This document shows, piece after piece, positions 24,672-33,530 of a stretch of DNA of 64,000 nucleotides. A program made the position numbers and the translations under genes. The DNA is taken from contig NZ_FNAP01000002.1 in the NCBI RefSeq assembly GCF_900101965.1, positions 354,876 to 418,875 of the forward strand, in the 5' to 3' direction. The notes below the pieces were generated by a model, which made no database searches, was not told the origin of the DNA, and saw only the letters and a program-made list of their open reading frames with translations. Numbering within the stretch: the stretch's first letter is position 1; each line of letters starts with the position of its first letter. The DNA is from Rhodospira trueperi (GTDB lineage Bacteria > Pseudomonadota > Alphaproteobacteria > Rhodospirillales > Rhodospirillaceae).

Positions 24672-26276
24672 ATGATCTCGAACAGCGAAATCGATATCGG
24701 CCCAAAGCCTCAAGCCGACGCGGATCCAGATCGGGCCTGCGCCGAAGAGGACCTATCCCTGATGATCCATCAGGCCGCGTTGTTTTCCCTGGATACCTTT
24801 GTGGACAGGGGTGGTTTGACCGACGTCCCACTGGCAGACAGAATGGCCGTGGCCCTGTTTCAGTTTGACTTCCTGACGGCGCGCGCGCTGTTGGGCAGAG
24901 TCCCACCGGGCGTCTGGCGCAACCGCCTCTCCGGTCTTCTTCTCTTTGAAGACAGCGACGCGGATCAGGCCAACGTCGTCCAGGACAGGGCCAACCGGAC
25001 TGACGTCGATGACGGCAACAAGACCGAGGGGCTTGGCAATACGACGTTGCTTGACGATGTCCTCACGCCCCTGGAACGGGCAGCGAACGCCATCATCACC
25101 GGGCAGGCCATCGACCCGGGCCGCGATCCCCTGTTTCGGTACATCTTCGCGCGCATGCTTCTGCACGGGTATACGACCGTGACGGACCTGCCGGAGGCGG
25201 TGTTCTCCCGACCCGACCTATCCGAAGGTGAAATGTACTGTGCCAGCCGATACTACATTGACAAACGTCGCTTCGACGAAATCGACCTGACCCTCAATGC
25301 GCTGTGGACCCGCTACAGACGCTCGGGCCATCTGGCGCATCTCGGATATCTCCTCGCCCGGCAGCGGAACGCACCGCATGTTGCCGCCGGCTGCCTCTTG
25401 AACGCGGCCACGCTCCCGGGTCTGGATGAGCGTATTGTCGAGACCGTTCATGCCATGTTCGGCCCGGGTGTGGACACTGCCGGCGCGAACCGGAAGGCGT
25501 GGCCCGACGAAACGGCCGATCTCGGTTTGCGCGGCCTGCGCGGCATGTTGGAGCCAAACTCCTATGCCAGTCGGCGGGAGACTCTTCGCGTTCTCAAACG
25601 GCCCGACTCCCTCATCAACCCGTGTGATCGGTTCACCGATACGGACCTTGACGCTGACATTGCATCGGGTGTGCCACAGGTCCGCGAAGCGCTCGCCCAG
25701 GCCGATGGAGGCCCGCCCCAGACGCAGGGTCCGCTGCACCGCGACAACAACGCCCCCAGCGGTCTGCTTTTCGTCTTTCCGCCCCGATCCGGCCCAGACA
25801 TCGCCATCGGCCTGTCGTCGGTCAGTTCGCACGCCCTCGTGGGAACCGACGTCCTGTCCCGGCTGACCGAGCGCATGAACAAGCTGGAACCCGGGTGGGA
25901 CGGACGCCTGACCCCGGAGATCATGGAGCGCCATGGCGGGTTTCTGCGGGAGATGTGGATCAGTTATGTCGCCCGAACGCTCGGGCCGTTGCGCGCGGCC
26001 GTTCCGCGATGGCACGTCGGCCTCGACCTGAGGCAAAGCGCGTGGCTGAAAGCGCTTTGGCCCCTCGCCGACCATCATTTGTGCGTTCCGGACGCGCGAT
26101 GTGTCACGGCGCTGGGCGAGGCGGGGCTTGATCTCGGGTCCTTCAGGGGGATTTACTGCTGGCGGTTGCCAAGAGACCAAGTGGCCCTGCTGCGCACGCT
26201 AGGCGTCAGCCGGGCGGGTCGCCGCGTGGTCATGGACCGTCTTTCGTTCATGCGCGGTTTCTTCTATCCGACATGA
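24672..26276 (+). CDS. TPR-like protein with degenerate sulfotransferase-like C terminus, function unknown
   Basis: No firm family could be recognised for this 534-residue protein. Residues about 30-330 are helical with weak TPR character (for example CASRYYIDKRRFDEIDLTLN, LGYLLARQRNAPHVAAGCLL). From residue 365 a different domain starts: LLFVFPPRSG with PRSG at 371-374, then SSVSSHALVGTDVLSRL. This resembles the PAPS-binding opening of TPR-linked sulfotransferases (PRSGTT...SHP...GE), but the following Thr residues are missing and the usual second motif is not obvious, so activity is doubtful. There is no signal peptide or membrane segment. It lies downstream of flagellin and before a TPR gene, opposite the flagellin glycosylation operon, suggesting an accessory role in flagellin modification. 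The ATG at 24672 is chosen; the ribosome binding site is weak and an upstream ATG at 24561 is possible. Confidence 0.65.
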   Translation: MISNSEIDIGPKPQADADPDRACAEEDLSLMIHQAALFSLDTFVDRGGLTDVPLADRMAVALFQFDFLTARALLGRVPPGVWRNRLSGLLLFEDSDADQANVVQDRANRTDVDDGNKTEGLGNTTLLDDVLTPLERAANAIITGQAIDPGRDPLFRYIFARMLLHGYTTVTDLPEAVFSRPDLSEGEMYCASRYYIDKRRFDEIDLTLNALWTRYRRSGHLAHLGYLLARQRNAPHVAAGCLLNAATLPGLDERIVETVHAMFGPGVDTAGANRKAWPDETADLGLRGLRGMLEPNSYASRRETLRVLKRPDSLINPCDRFTDTDLDADIASGVPQVREALAQADGGPPQTQGPLHRDNNAPSGLLFVFPPRSGPDIAIGLSSVSSHALVGTDVLSRLTERMNKLEPGWDGRLTPEIMERHGGFLREMWISYVARTLGPLRAAVPRWHVGLDLRQSAWLKALWPLADHHLCVPDARCVTALGEAGLDLGSFRGIYCWRLPRDQVALLRTLGVSRAGRRVVMDRLSFMRGFFYPT

Positions 26277-26366
26277 TCCTCCGCCGATCACTCAACGACA
26301 CCGTTATCATGCGGTCCCGCGGAACGAACGAGCACCGATCCCTGTATTTCCAGGAAGGGTTTCGAC

Positions 26367-27308
26367 ATGAACACGCCTGACACTGACCCTGATCGTTTTG
26401 CGGAACAGGGCGACAAGACCCTCGCGCTAGGGGATCTGGAAGGGTACGTCAGCATTCGCGCCCATAAGGCCGTCGTCAGCAAGGCCTTCGGCATCGTAAA
26501 ATCGTGGCCCGACTGTACCGATGCCTGGGTGCCCTTGATCCGCGCCCTTTTTTCGCTTGGCGAGTTTGAGAACGCCATGATCGCGGCGGATCGGGCAGTC
26601 AAGGTGGTTCCCGATCCTTGGCGCATTTTCTTCATTCTCGGCGTCTATCACAAAAGGGCGGGCAGGCTGTCCGAAGCCAAGGCCTACTACAGGAAGGCCC
26701 TGAGCCTCGAGCCTGTTTATGTTGAGGCGGTGACCAATCTGGTCGGCCTGTTGCTGGAACTGGAAGACAACGAAGAAGCCCTTGCCATCGCGACACAGGC
26801 GATGCGCACGCAGCACAATCATCCCATGGTTCAGTTCTCCATGGGCCGTGCCAACCGGGCGGTCGGCAATGGGCCCCAGGCCCGGGACAACTTCCGGGCC
26901 GCCATTGCCCTGCAGCCGGATTTCGTGCCGGCCTATTACAACTTGGCGGACACCGAAGTGAGTCTTGGGTTTTCCCTGTCCGCCGATGCGGCAACCCAAC
27001 GGGGACAACGCCTCTCACCGGCCGAGGCATCGGCGCACTACAACGCCGCGTTGACCTTGTACGAAGTCGGTCAGTTCGGCCCCGCCGCGGAAGCCCTGAG
27101 ACGGGCGATCGCCGTGGAGCCGGCGGACCCGAATCACTACCGGAATCTTTCGATCATCCTGGCCACAATCGGCGCCTTCGACCTATCGGTCGACGCGAAC
27201 AGCCGTGCGGCGTTGCTCGCGCCGAACACAACCGAAATCATGTCAAATGCTCTCTTGAAGCCCTATTCCACACGCGCGGCCGATCACGTCTGGTTCTTCG
27301 GGGACTGA
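26367..27308 (+). CDS. Tetratricopeptide repeat protein
   Basis: This 313-residue protein consists mainly of TPR units. Clear repeats are WRIFFILGVYHKRAGRLSEA with AKAYYRKALSLEP, AVTNLVGLLLELEDNEEAL, VQFSMGRANRAVGNGPQAR with DNFRAAIALQPDFVPAYYNL, and AHYNAALTLYEVGQFGPAA with EALRRAIAVEPADPNHYRNL. No signal peptide, membrane segment or catalytic domain is seen, so it is probably a cytoplasmic scaffold. ATG 26367 follows CAGGAAGGG. The position after flagellin and the unknown TPR/sulfotransferase-like gene, and facing maf, suggests a link to flagellin modification or assembly; this is context only. Confidence 0.8.
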   Translation: MNTPDTDPDRFAEQGDKTLALGDLEGYVSIRAHKAVVSKAFGIVKSWPDCTDAWVPLIRALFSLGEFENAMIAADRAVKVVPDPWRIFFILGVYHKRAGRLSEAKAYYRKALSLEPVYVEAVTNLVGLLLELEDNEEALAIATQAMRTQHNHPMVQFSMGRANRAVGNGPQARDNFRAAIALQPDFVPAYYNLADTEVSLGFSLSADAATQRGQRLSPAEASAHYNAALTLYEVGQFGPAAEALRRAIAVEPADPNHYRNLSIILATIGAFDLSVDANSRAALLAPNTTEIMSNALLKPYSTRAADHVWFFGD

Positions 27309-27376
27309 GCCGAAGGGGCGCGGTTCGGAGTGGCTTTGCGCTGCGCGACGTCATGTGCGGGTCTCGGCCCCTAGTA

Positions 27377-27420
27377 CAGCGACGCATTCAAGGGAGTCCC
27401 CTTGAATGCAGACGTCGCTG
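27377..27420. repeat. Perfect-arm hairpin in convergent gap (first of two)
   Basis: CAGCGACGCATTCAAGGG pairs with CCCTTGAATGC-AGA-CGTCGCTG across a 3-base loop, with one small bulge. On the plus strand it is followed by a run of ten A. It lies between the convergent TPR and maf genes and immediately precedes the second hairpin element. It may be part of the same mobile or terminator-like unit. Confidence 0.7.
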
Positions 27421-27439
27421 CAAAAAAAAAACATTGTTT

Positions 27440-27504
27440 CTAGTGCACTTTCGATCCAGACAAAAGAATGCAGGCTGCATCTTTTGTCTGGATCAGTGCA
27501 CTAG
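27440..27504 (-). terminator. Long inverted repeat ending the maf operon
   Basis: CTAGTGCACT-TTC-GATCCAGACAAAAGA at 27440-27467 is complementary to TCTTTTGTCTGGATC-AGTGCACTAG at 27480-27504, a stem of about 30 bp with an ATGCA/TGCAT top. The maf stop codon lies inside its right arm. Read on the minus strand, the stem is followed nine bases later by ten T, so it can work as a terminator for the 13-gene glycosylation operon. The near-perfect palindrome with CTAG ends is also compatible with a MITE-like insertion. Confidence 0.65.
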
Positions 27505-29423
27505 TGGTCCGCGTTCAGCAAGTCCGCGACCTCGCGCTTCATCGTTTGCAGACTGTTCAGCATGACCTCACGGAGCCGCGGTTCGTAGGTTCGTCGTTCT
27601 TCGTCGGTCATGCGATTCAGCACCGAAAAGAATGACCATACCATTTCCGCAGTGGTGCCACGGAAAACGATCTTGAACGGGTCTTGCCGGCGAATGAAAA
27701 GAAGGATTCGCTGAAAGTCATTTGCGACCTCATGTCTGCGCTCCCAACTGATTTCGCTTGCTGCCTTGTGAAGCATCGCATGATACTCTTCGGCGTGGCC
27801 AAGGTTGTAATTGTAGTTCGCGACGTCGTATTCCTCAGGGGTGAGGACGTCTTCCGGATACGGGTTCAAGAGAACTGGAAATGCCCGCGACAGACCCTTC
27901 ACAGCTTCGGGCAAGACCGCAACAGATCCCTTTATCCGGGCGCCGTCGGAGACCGAAATCACCAAGCTGTCCGTGCGTTCCGCAAGACACCGTTCCATCA
28001 GCATCCGCGACCAGTTCAAGACGAAATTGGACCGAACCAGCCCGCCGAATGCCCCGACTGCCGTTTCGTCCATGACGATTGGGTCTTCCTCAAGTTGCCG
28101 ATTGATTTCGTCTGATCGGTAATATGCTGTATTGCGGTTGTGATGACGATCAGGGTCGGCCGTGCCCAAATCCACACCGAACAAAATGAACTTCCGAAAG
28201 CCGAAATACAGGCCCAACCCAACTCCCGTATTGGACACCGTTGGGTCGCAGTGCCGCATGGTATGAATTCCATCCGGATCAAACCCGGATGATGTGTTCA
28301 TGCCCGGCCGGAAAAAATAGTAGGCGCTGCCGAAATACTTTTCCGTCTCTGGATCCACTGTGGAACTGGCAATCATGGCCACGTTCGACAGGTCGACCCG
28401 GGCGGCCATGTCCCGGAACGTCTCCGGCACTTCCGGCCCCCTTTCGAGGATCACGCAGCAATCCACCTTGATCCCGGCCTCCAACAACGGCTCGACCGCG
28501 GTTCCGGCCGCAATGACAAAACCGCGATCCGCGATGTCTTTCAGGGCATCAATGGTATGGTCGAGCGAGGGCCCGGACCCCACGACGATCGCCGTGCCGT
28601 CGTGGGCTTCTCGTCGGGCGATCAGCGGGCGCCGATGCACCATGATGTTGGACCGCGACGCCCGGATCATCTCCAGTTCATCGGAGAAAAAACCGACACC
28701 AAGCAGGCGGTTTGTGTACTTGGTCTGCAGTGAACCTCGCACTCCCTCTGTCGCTGGGTTCGAATGATGAAAATAGACCAGAATATTGTCTGACAAAAAC
28801 GGAGTCAGCGTGAATACGGAGTCAACCAGGTGTTGGGAAAGATGCTCGTCGTTGGCCGAATAAATGAAGTCGACCGATATGTCCCGGTCCGACAAAGACT
28901 CAAAAAAATCTTTCCAACTCGAATAATGCAGCGCCCCGACAAAAAGGCCGACATTGCAGGTCATGACCAGGACGTTCCGGAGTTCCGGCAGGGCATTGAT
29001 GATGTCCAGGAGAGCGTCCGGCGCCGGGCAGTCGACGCAGGCCAATGTATGGGCTTCCGTATGCGGGACCGTGCGAAACCAGAACTCCCTTGGCAGCTCA
29101 TCCATGATCGGTCGGACATGGTCCCACCACAGATAGGGGTCTGGCACATGTTTCGGATGCCGCGCATGCCGAAGAACAAACGGGTTTTCAAGGAAGGCCG
29201 CGGCCCTGTTCCGGGAATAGGTGGGTTCCGGGTCCGGAAGGACCGGCGCGCCCTGACGGTCAAGAATTTGGAATCCGTCACCGTCCGCGCGATGGATGGT
29301 GTAGCCTTCTCGCGGGGAGTCGATGAGACCGCGCAGTCGTGGCGCCCGCCGGGACAGCACGGCAACGTTTTCCCTGAACAACGCATCGTCGACGTACGAG
29401 GCTTGCGTTGAATCGACAGGCAT
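27501..29423 (-). CDS. maf: Motility-associated factor (Maf), DUF115 flagellin glycosyltransferase
   Basis: This 640-residue cytoplasmic protein has a central MAF_flag10/DUF115 domain (about residues 265-450) recognised by TAIVVGSGPSLDHTIDALKD, VIAAGTAVEPLLEAGIKVD, CCVILERGPEVPETF and ILFGVDLGTADPDRHHNRNT. Maf proteins transfer pseudaminic or legionaminic acid derivatives onto flagellin before export. The N-terminal 250 residues (HTLACVDCPAPDALLDIINA, YSSWKDFFESLSDRDISVDF) match the usual Maf N-terminal domain. The ATG follows GGGAGAGAAGTCG. It is the last gene of the minus-strand operon that makes the sugar, and the flagellin gene is only 3 kb away in the opposite orientation. Base composition is visibly less GC-rich than its neighbours. 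Confidence 0.9.
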   Translation of the reverse strand: MPVDSTQASYVDDALFRENVAVLSRRAPRLRGLIDSPREGYTIHRADGDGFQILDRQGAPVLPDPEPTYSRNRAAAFLENPFVLRHARHPKHVPDPYLWWDHVRPIMDELPREFWFRTVPHTEAHTLACVDCPAPDALLDIINALPELRNVLVMTCNVGLFVGALHYSSWKDFFESLSDRDISVDFIYSANDEHLSQHLVDSVFTLTPFLSDNILVYFHHSNPATEGVRGSLQTKYTNRLLGVGFFSDELEMIRASRSNIMVHRRPLIARREAHDGTAIVVGSGPSLDHTIDALKDIADRGFVIAAGTAVEPLLEAGIKVDCCVILERGPEVPETFRDMAARVDLSNVAMIASSTVDPETEKYFGSAYYFFRPGMNTSSGFDPDGIHTMRHCDPTVSNTGVGLGLYFGFRKFILFGVDLGTADPDRHHNRNTAYYRSDEINRQLEEDPIVMDETAVGAFGGLVRSNFVLNWSRMLMERCLAERTDSLVISVSDGARIKGSVAVLPEAVKGLSRAFPVLLNPYPEDVLTPEEYDVANYNYNLGHAEEYHAMLHKAASEISWERRHEVANDFQRILLFIRRQDPFKIVFRGTTAEMVWSFFSVLNRMTDEERRTYEPRLREVMLNSLQTMKREVADLLNADH

Positions 29424-29518
29424 CGACTTCTCTCCCGTTCAGCGTGGACGCGGCACTTCGCTCAGGAACGAACCCCAAAATGGCGGCAGAGCCCGGACCG
29501 TCTCTTGAGGCGCCGTGT

Positions 29519-30076
29519 TCACGGATGCTTACCGACGGGGGTCCAGGTGGACCGAAAGGCCGCCGCGTGGACGATGTCCACGTCACGTCCATCGACCAAA
29601 TAATGACAGCGGCGGCGACCATCCTCGACCATGCCGGACCCCTCCATGATACGCAACATCGCCGTGTTTTCAGCAATGCACCCAGCCGCGACCTTTCGCA
29701 GTCCCTGGGTGTTCATCAGATGGTCCAGCACCGCCAGCCACGCCTCGAGGCCAAAGCCCCCTCCACGTGCCGCCGCCGCGCCGATCAGGATGCCGACATC
29801 CGCAAGGCTGTTCGGCACATCCACATAGGCGTTGATGTTGCCGATATGGCCCAGACCCTGGTCCGTTTCCTCAATGGCCCAAAGATGGTTCGGCGTGCCC
29901 GCAAAGGAGTCCCGATAGGCCCGACAACTTTCGATGGTGTGCTGCCTGTGGCGTTGCTCGCTGAACCGCATCAGGACCGGGTCATTGAGCCAGGCCACGT
30001 AACGCTCGGTCACATGGCGTTCGGACAGCGGCTCGAGCGTCAGGCGCGCCGTGCGCAGGATTGCGGTCTGGGCCAT
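29519..30076 (-). CDS. GNAT N-acetyltransferase of the glycan operon (PseH-like role possible)
   Basis: This 185-residue GNAT of the RimJ/RimL type opens with LRTARLTLEPLSERHVTERY and VAWLNDPVLMRFSEQRHRQH. The acetyl-CoA-binding part is around DVGILIGAAAARGGGFGLEA, and a late motif is RKVAAGCIAENTAMLRIMEG. In pseudaminic acid synthesis PseH acetylates the 4-amino group of the PseC product. No other acetyltransferase is present in the operon, so this gene is the natural candidate for that step, although the sequence is more like generic sugar N-acetyltransferases in surface-glycan clusters. It starts 4 bases after the upstream aminotransferase gene stops. Confidence 0.78.
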   Translation of the reverse strand: MAQTAILRTARLTLEPLSERHVTERYVAWLNDPVLMRFSEQRHRQHTIESCRAYRDSFAGTPNHLWAIEETDQGLGHIGNINAYVDVPNSLADVGILIGAAAARGGGFGLEAWLAVLDHLMNTQGLRKVAAGCIAENTAMLRIMEGSGMVEDGRRRCHYLVDGRDVDIVHAAAFRSTWTPVGKHP

Positions 30077-30080
30077 GCGT

Positions 30081-31397
30081 TCAGTGTTCCCTCAGCAGGT
30101 GGCGATGCTCCCAGACTTTCTCGAAGGCCGAGACAACGTCGGCAAGGTCCGCGCGGGTCATGGACGGGATCATGAACTCATGCAGCACCAGCGCCGTCTC
30201 GTGCAAATGCTCGCAGGTCGGACAGAGCCCCCTGTCGTAGCGTCTGTCCCCGGGGAACGGATCGCCCCGGCCGCCGATGGCCACGCGGTCCTGAAACAGG
30301 GGCAGCAGATACAGCGGCCGCACGTACCCGCACCCCAGCGTCACGCCCTCCGTCTCGCGGCCCGCGAACACCGGCAACTCGGCGCGCACTGCCGCGATGA
30401 AGCGATCCCGCGACACGCCCGCCACGGCGGGGTCAAACAACAGGCCGTGGGCATAGTACACATGCCGGGCGCCGGGGCGCTGGCCCGCCGGCCGCAGCGG
30501 CGGATAGTCGCGCAGGCTCTCCTCCAGGATCGCGACATTCTCAAGACGCCGTTCCAACAGCCCGTCGAGCTTGCGTAACTGGCATCGCGCCACGGCGGCT
30601 TCCATCTCGGTCATGCGGAAGTTGAAGCCGACCATGTTGGTCAGATTGCGGTGCCCCATGCCCTCGACGACGGATTCCGCATGGTTCCGGATCAAGCGGA
30701 CGCGGTCGGCGAGATCATCGTCGTCGGTGACGACCACTCCCCCTTCGCCACAGTGAATGTGCTTGTGGTAGTTCAGGGAATAGATGCCGAGATCGCCCAG
30801 GCGGCCGGCCGGCACACCGTTCAGGGTCGCCCCCGGGGCCTGGGCGGCGTCTTCCACCACCGTCAATCCGTGGCGCCGGGCCAGCGCGTTGATGGCCTCG
30901 GCGTCGTAGGGCTGGCCGAAGAGATCGACGACAAGAATGGCCTTCGTTCGCGGGCCGATCCGACTCTCGACGGACGCCGGGTCCAGGCAGAAGAACTCCG
31001 GTTCGACATCCGCGAACACGGGAACGCCGCCGTAGATCAGGGGCGCGACCGCCGATGCCGACATGGAGTAGGGCGTCACGATGACCTCGTCGCCCGGCTC
31101 GATGCCGATGGCGCCCATGGCGCAGTACAATCCGGAGGTGTTGGAATTGACGGCCACGGCATGGCGGGCCCCGAAACGCGCCGCCCACTCTTCCTCAAGG
31201 GCCCGGACCTCGTCTCCTCCGCGAAAGTCGGAATGCCATGTGCCCAGGAAGCGGGACAACACGCCACTGTCCAGAACGCGCGCGACCGCCCGTTTCTCTT
31301 CGTCGTCAATCGTGTTGCGGGACGGAAACGGCTCGGCGCGCACCGGGCGCCCACCCTGTATCGCCAACACAGACGCGCCGGATGTCTGTCCGCTCAC
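30081..31397 (-). CDS. DegT/DnrJ/EryC1/StrS-family sugar aminotransferase
   Basis: This 438-residue PLP enzyme has AVNSNTSGLYCAMGAIGIEPG, the aspartate region VVEDAAQAPGATLNG, and the cofactor lysine at residue 212 in NYHKHIHCGEGG. The protein is longer than most family members and has a C-terminal cysteine cluster (YDRGLCPTCEHLHE), an unusual CxxC that might bind metal. GTG 31397 is chosen because GGGAGGG lies 5 bases upstream; further upstream the frame runs into the preceding gene. Since PseC is encoded separately at 39030-40220, this enzyme must install an amino group on another keto-sugar intermediate or a side group of the glycan. The exact substrate is unknown. Confidence 0.83.
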   Translation of the reverse strand: MSGQTSGASVLAIQGGRPVRAEPFPSRNTIDDEEKRAVARVLDSGVLSRFLGTWHSDFRGGDEVRALEEEWAARFGARHAVAVNSNTSGLYCAMGAIGIEPGDEVIVTPYSMSASAVAPLIYGGVPVFADVEPEFFCLDPASVESRIGPRTKAILVVDLFGQPYDAEAINALARRHGLTVVEDAAQAPGATLNGVPAGRLGDLGIYSLNYHKHIHCGEGGVVVTDDDDLADRVRLIRNHAESVVEGMGHRNLTNMVGFNFRMTEMEAAVARCQLRKLDGLLERRLENVAILEESLRDYPPLRPAGQRPGARHVYYAHGLLFDPAVAGVSRDRFIAAVRAELPVFAGRETEGVTLGCGYVRPLYLLPLFQDRVAIGGRGDPFPGDRRYDRGLCPTCEHLHETALVLHEFMIPSMTRADLADVVSAFEKVWEHRHLLREH

Positions 31398-31488
31398 TTC
31401 TGCCCTCCCGCACCCCTGTGACGGCCCATTGGTCGCGCAATACCAGTCCGATCGCAGAACCGTATCACTCAAGCCCTTATCAGTCCGT

Positions 31489-32547
31489 TTACGGCGTGTC
31501 GTGTGTTTCGGGGCCACACAGCGACAGACAGGCGTCGGCCGCCGACGCATGGCGCACCAGGTCCGGTCGCGGCACAAGCGGGCTCCCGGTGCGCAGCTTG
31601 GCCACCCAGTCCTGGATCAGATCGGGCGCCGCGTCGGGATCGTCGATCAGACGCACGCCATCTCGGCGTCCGATCAATGTCAGCTCATTCAGCCGCAAGT
31701 TGGGTTGGACGGACAGGACGGGCAGGCCGACCAACCAAGCCTCGTACAGCAGGATCGAGGCCATGCCGACCACGCCGTCGCTGCCCAACACATGGGCGCG
31801 GCCGTTTCCAGGCGGCACCACGGCACCATCGAGCGGACCACGCACCGTCTCCCAGGTTTCGGCCAGTGCGGCCGCGTCCTCTCGCGGATGCGGCAGAACG
31901 GTCAGCGTCAGTGTATCGGCCAGCGGCGCCAGTGCCGCGCAAAGGATCGCCAGAACCTGTGTTTCGGTGTAGCCCCGGAAGTCAGGGGTGTCCGGCGTCG
32001 AGCCCTGGTCAAGGGCCGCCGGTTCAGACACGAAGAGCAGGGACAGGCGTGTCCGGGACCCGCGACAGGACCCCGCGCGGGCCACCTCTCCGGCCAGATC
32101 GGCCAGCGCCGGGTGTCCGATGACGCGCACGGTCGTCGGATCGATACCCTCGGCGATGGCCGCCTCGGCCGCACGTTGGTCCGGCACCGCGTAGACGTCG
32201 GGTCTGAACACCGCCGCATCCCCATAGTCCATCCGACGACGGTACGAGGACCAGTTGTCCAGAAGGTGGAGAGTTCTGACCCCCCGGGCGGCGGCGGCCC
32301 GCGCCCAGTTCAGGGCCAGCATGTCGGAGACACTGGTGGCGAACGCCAGACACTTTGCGCCGAGAGAGGTCAGGGCCTCCCCCGGGTCCCGCCCCGGGTC
32401 CACGGCCGGCCAGCCCGGCTCCATCGCGTCCGCGATGAAGCCATGGTGCACCACCGCAAACGGAAGGCCTCGGGCATGGCAAAGCCGGACCACGGGCAGC
32501 AGAGCGCGCGCCCCGCCCACGTCGCCCGCCGCGAACACCAGCGTCAT
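31489..32547 (-). CDS. GT-B-like protein of glycan operon, putative glycosyltransferase
   Basis: The 352-residue product was not assigned to a named family. It has two apparent Rossmann-like halves: the first includes LHLLDNWSSYRRRMDYGDA and VRVIGHPALADLAGE, and the second LTLTVLPHPREDAAALAETW followed by GSDGVVGMASILLYEAWLVG and LPVLSVQPNLRLNEL. The late motif, a Ser/Glu-containing helix after a G-S-D-G-V loop, resembles the donor-binding half of GT-B glycosyltransferases or CDP-glycerol-transferase-like proteins. No signal peptide is seen. ATG 32547 overlaps the stop of the oxidoreductase gene (ATGA). The longer open frame to 33051 is a shadow of that gene. Confidence 0.62.
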   Translation of the reverse strand: MTLVFAAGDVGGARALLPVVRLCHARGLPFAVVHHGFIADAMEPGWPAVDPGRDPGEALTSLGAKCLAFATSVSDMLALNWARAAAARGVRTLHLLDNWSSYRRRMDYGDAAVFRPDVYAVPDQRAAEAAIAEGIDPTTVRVIGHPALADLAGEVARAGSCRGSRTRLSLLFVSEPAALDQGSTPDTPDFRGYTETQVLAILCAALAPLADTLTLTVLPHPREDAAALAETWETVRGPLDGAVVPPGNGRAHVLGSDGVVGMASILLYEAWLVGLPVLSVQPNLRLNELTLIGRRDGVRLIDDPDAAPDLIQDWVAKLRTGSPLVPRPDLVRHASAADACLSLCGPETHDTP

Positions 32548-33530
32548 GGCTGCCCCCCAAGCTGCTCCCACACGGCCTGCATCAGCGCCTGCCCGGCGCG
32601 CGCGGTGGTCAGGGAACTGGCCGCGTTCCGGCCGGTCTCGTGCGCGGCAATCAGATCGTCCAGCGCCGCCGCCATCGACCCGCCAAAGTCGCAGTCGGTC
32701 GGAAAGCGCGGATCGGGCTCGGGACGCAGGCGATGGAACCCGGGAAACAGCTCCTGTTCGACCCGACGTTCGAACACCGCCGTCAGACCACCGTGCAACA
32801 GCGAGACCCGTCCGCCGTCGAACACGGCGGCGATGTCGATGCAGTGATAGGGCAGGTCCAGCCCCGTCACCATGGCCGTCAATCCTCCGTCGAACGTCAG
32901 GGCGAACCCCGGATTGTCCGGTCCGCCGGTGGGACCGACCCAGTCCAGGGTGAACGGCCGCCCATCCCCGGCCAGGAACAACACCTGATCGACCATGTGC
33001 GAGCCGTTGGTCTCCAGCCCGCGCGAATAGACGGCCTGGATGTGGTGGCATCGCCCGAGTTCGCCGGAGGTGCAGAGATCCCGCAACGCCCGGTAGGCCG
33101 GCTGATAGCGGCGCTGGAAGTTCACCGCCACCACGCTCGCCCCCGTGTTCGCGGCCATGACGGTGTCAAGATCGGCCAGACGGGTGGCGGCCGGTTTCTC
33201 CAGCCAGATCATGGGGACACCGGCGTCCAGGCACGCACGCAGGTGCTCGGCATGCAGCGCGGAGGGCGAACAGATGCTGACGACATCGGGCCGCGCCGCC
33301 AGCACATCCGGGAGGGAGTCCGTGGTGTCGATGCCCAGCGCCTCTTGGGCCGCCCGCCGTTCCCCGGCGTCGGGGGACATCCCCAGGGTCAGGGTCGTGC
33401 GCGGGGACCGGTCGTACACCGAGGCATGGGTCAGGGCCGGCGCACCCGGCTCCACCCGCCCGCCGTCATACCGCCAGGCGATGTTGCCCAGGCCGATCAG
33501 GGCGGCCGTCAGAGCGCGGGGTCCGTTCAT
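32544..33530 (-). CDS. Gfo/Idh/MocA-family oxidoreductase
   Basis: This 328-residue NAD(P)-dependent sugar oxidoreductase has an N-terminal dinucleotide fold AALIGLGNIAWRYDGG, then VSICSPSALHAEHLRACLDAG and the family signature WLEKPAATRLADL, where the EKP lysine is catalytic. The C-terminal domain contains VNFQRRYQPAYRALRD and YSRGLETNGSHMVDQVL. Members oxidise or reduce hydroxyl or keto groups of sugar nucleotides. Within the operon it probably prepares a keto sugar for the extra aminotransferase at 30081. It overlaps both neighbours by 4 bases. Confidence 0.85.
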   Translation of the reverse strand: MNGPRALTAALIGLGNIAWRYDGGRVEPGAPALTHASVYDRSPRTTLTLGMSPDAGERRAAQEALGIDTTDSLPDVLAARPDVVSICSPSALHAEHLRACLDAGVPMIWLEKPAATRLADLDTVMAANTGASVVAVNFQRRYQPAYRALRDLCTSGELGRCHHIQAVYSRGLETNGSHMVDQVLFLAGDGRPFTLDWVGPTGGPDNPGFALTFDGGLTAMVTGLDLPYHCIDIAAVFDGGRVSLLHGGLTAVFERRVEQELFPGFHRLRPEPDPRFPTDCDFGGSMAAALDDLIAAHETGRNAASSLTTARAGQALMQAVWEQLGGQP

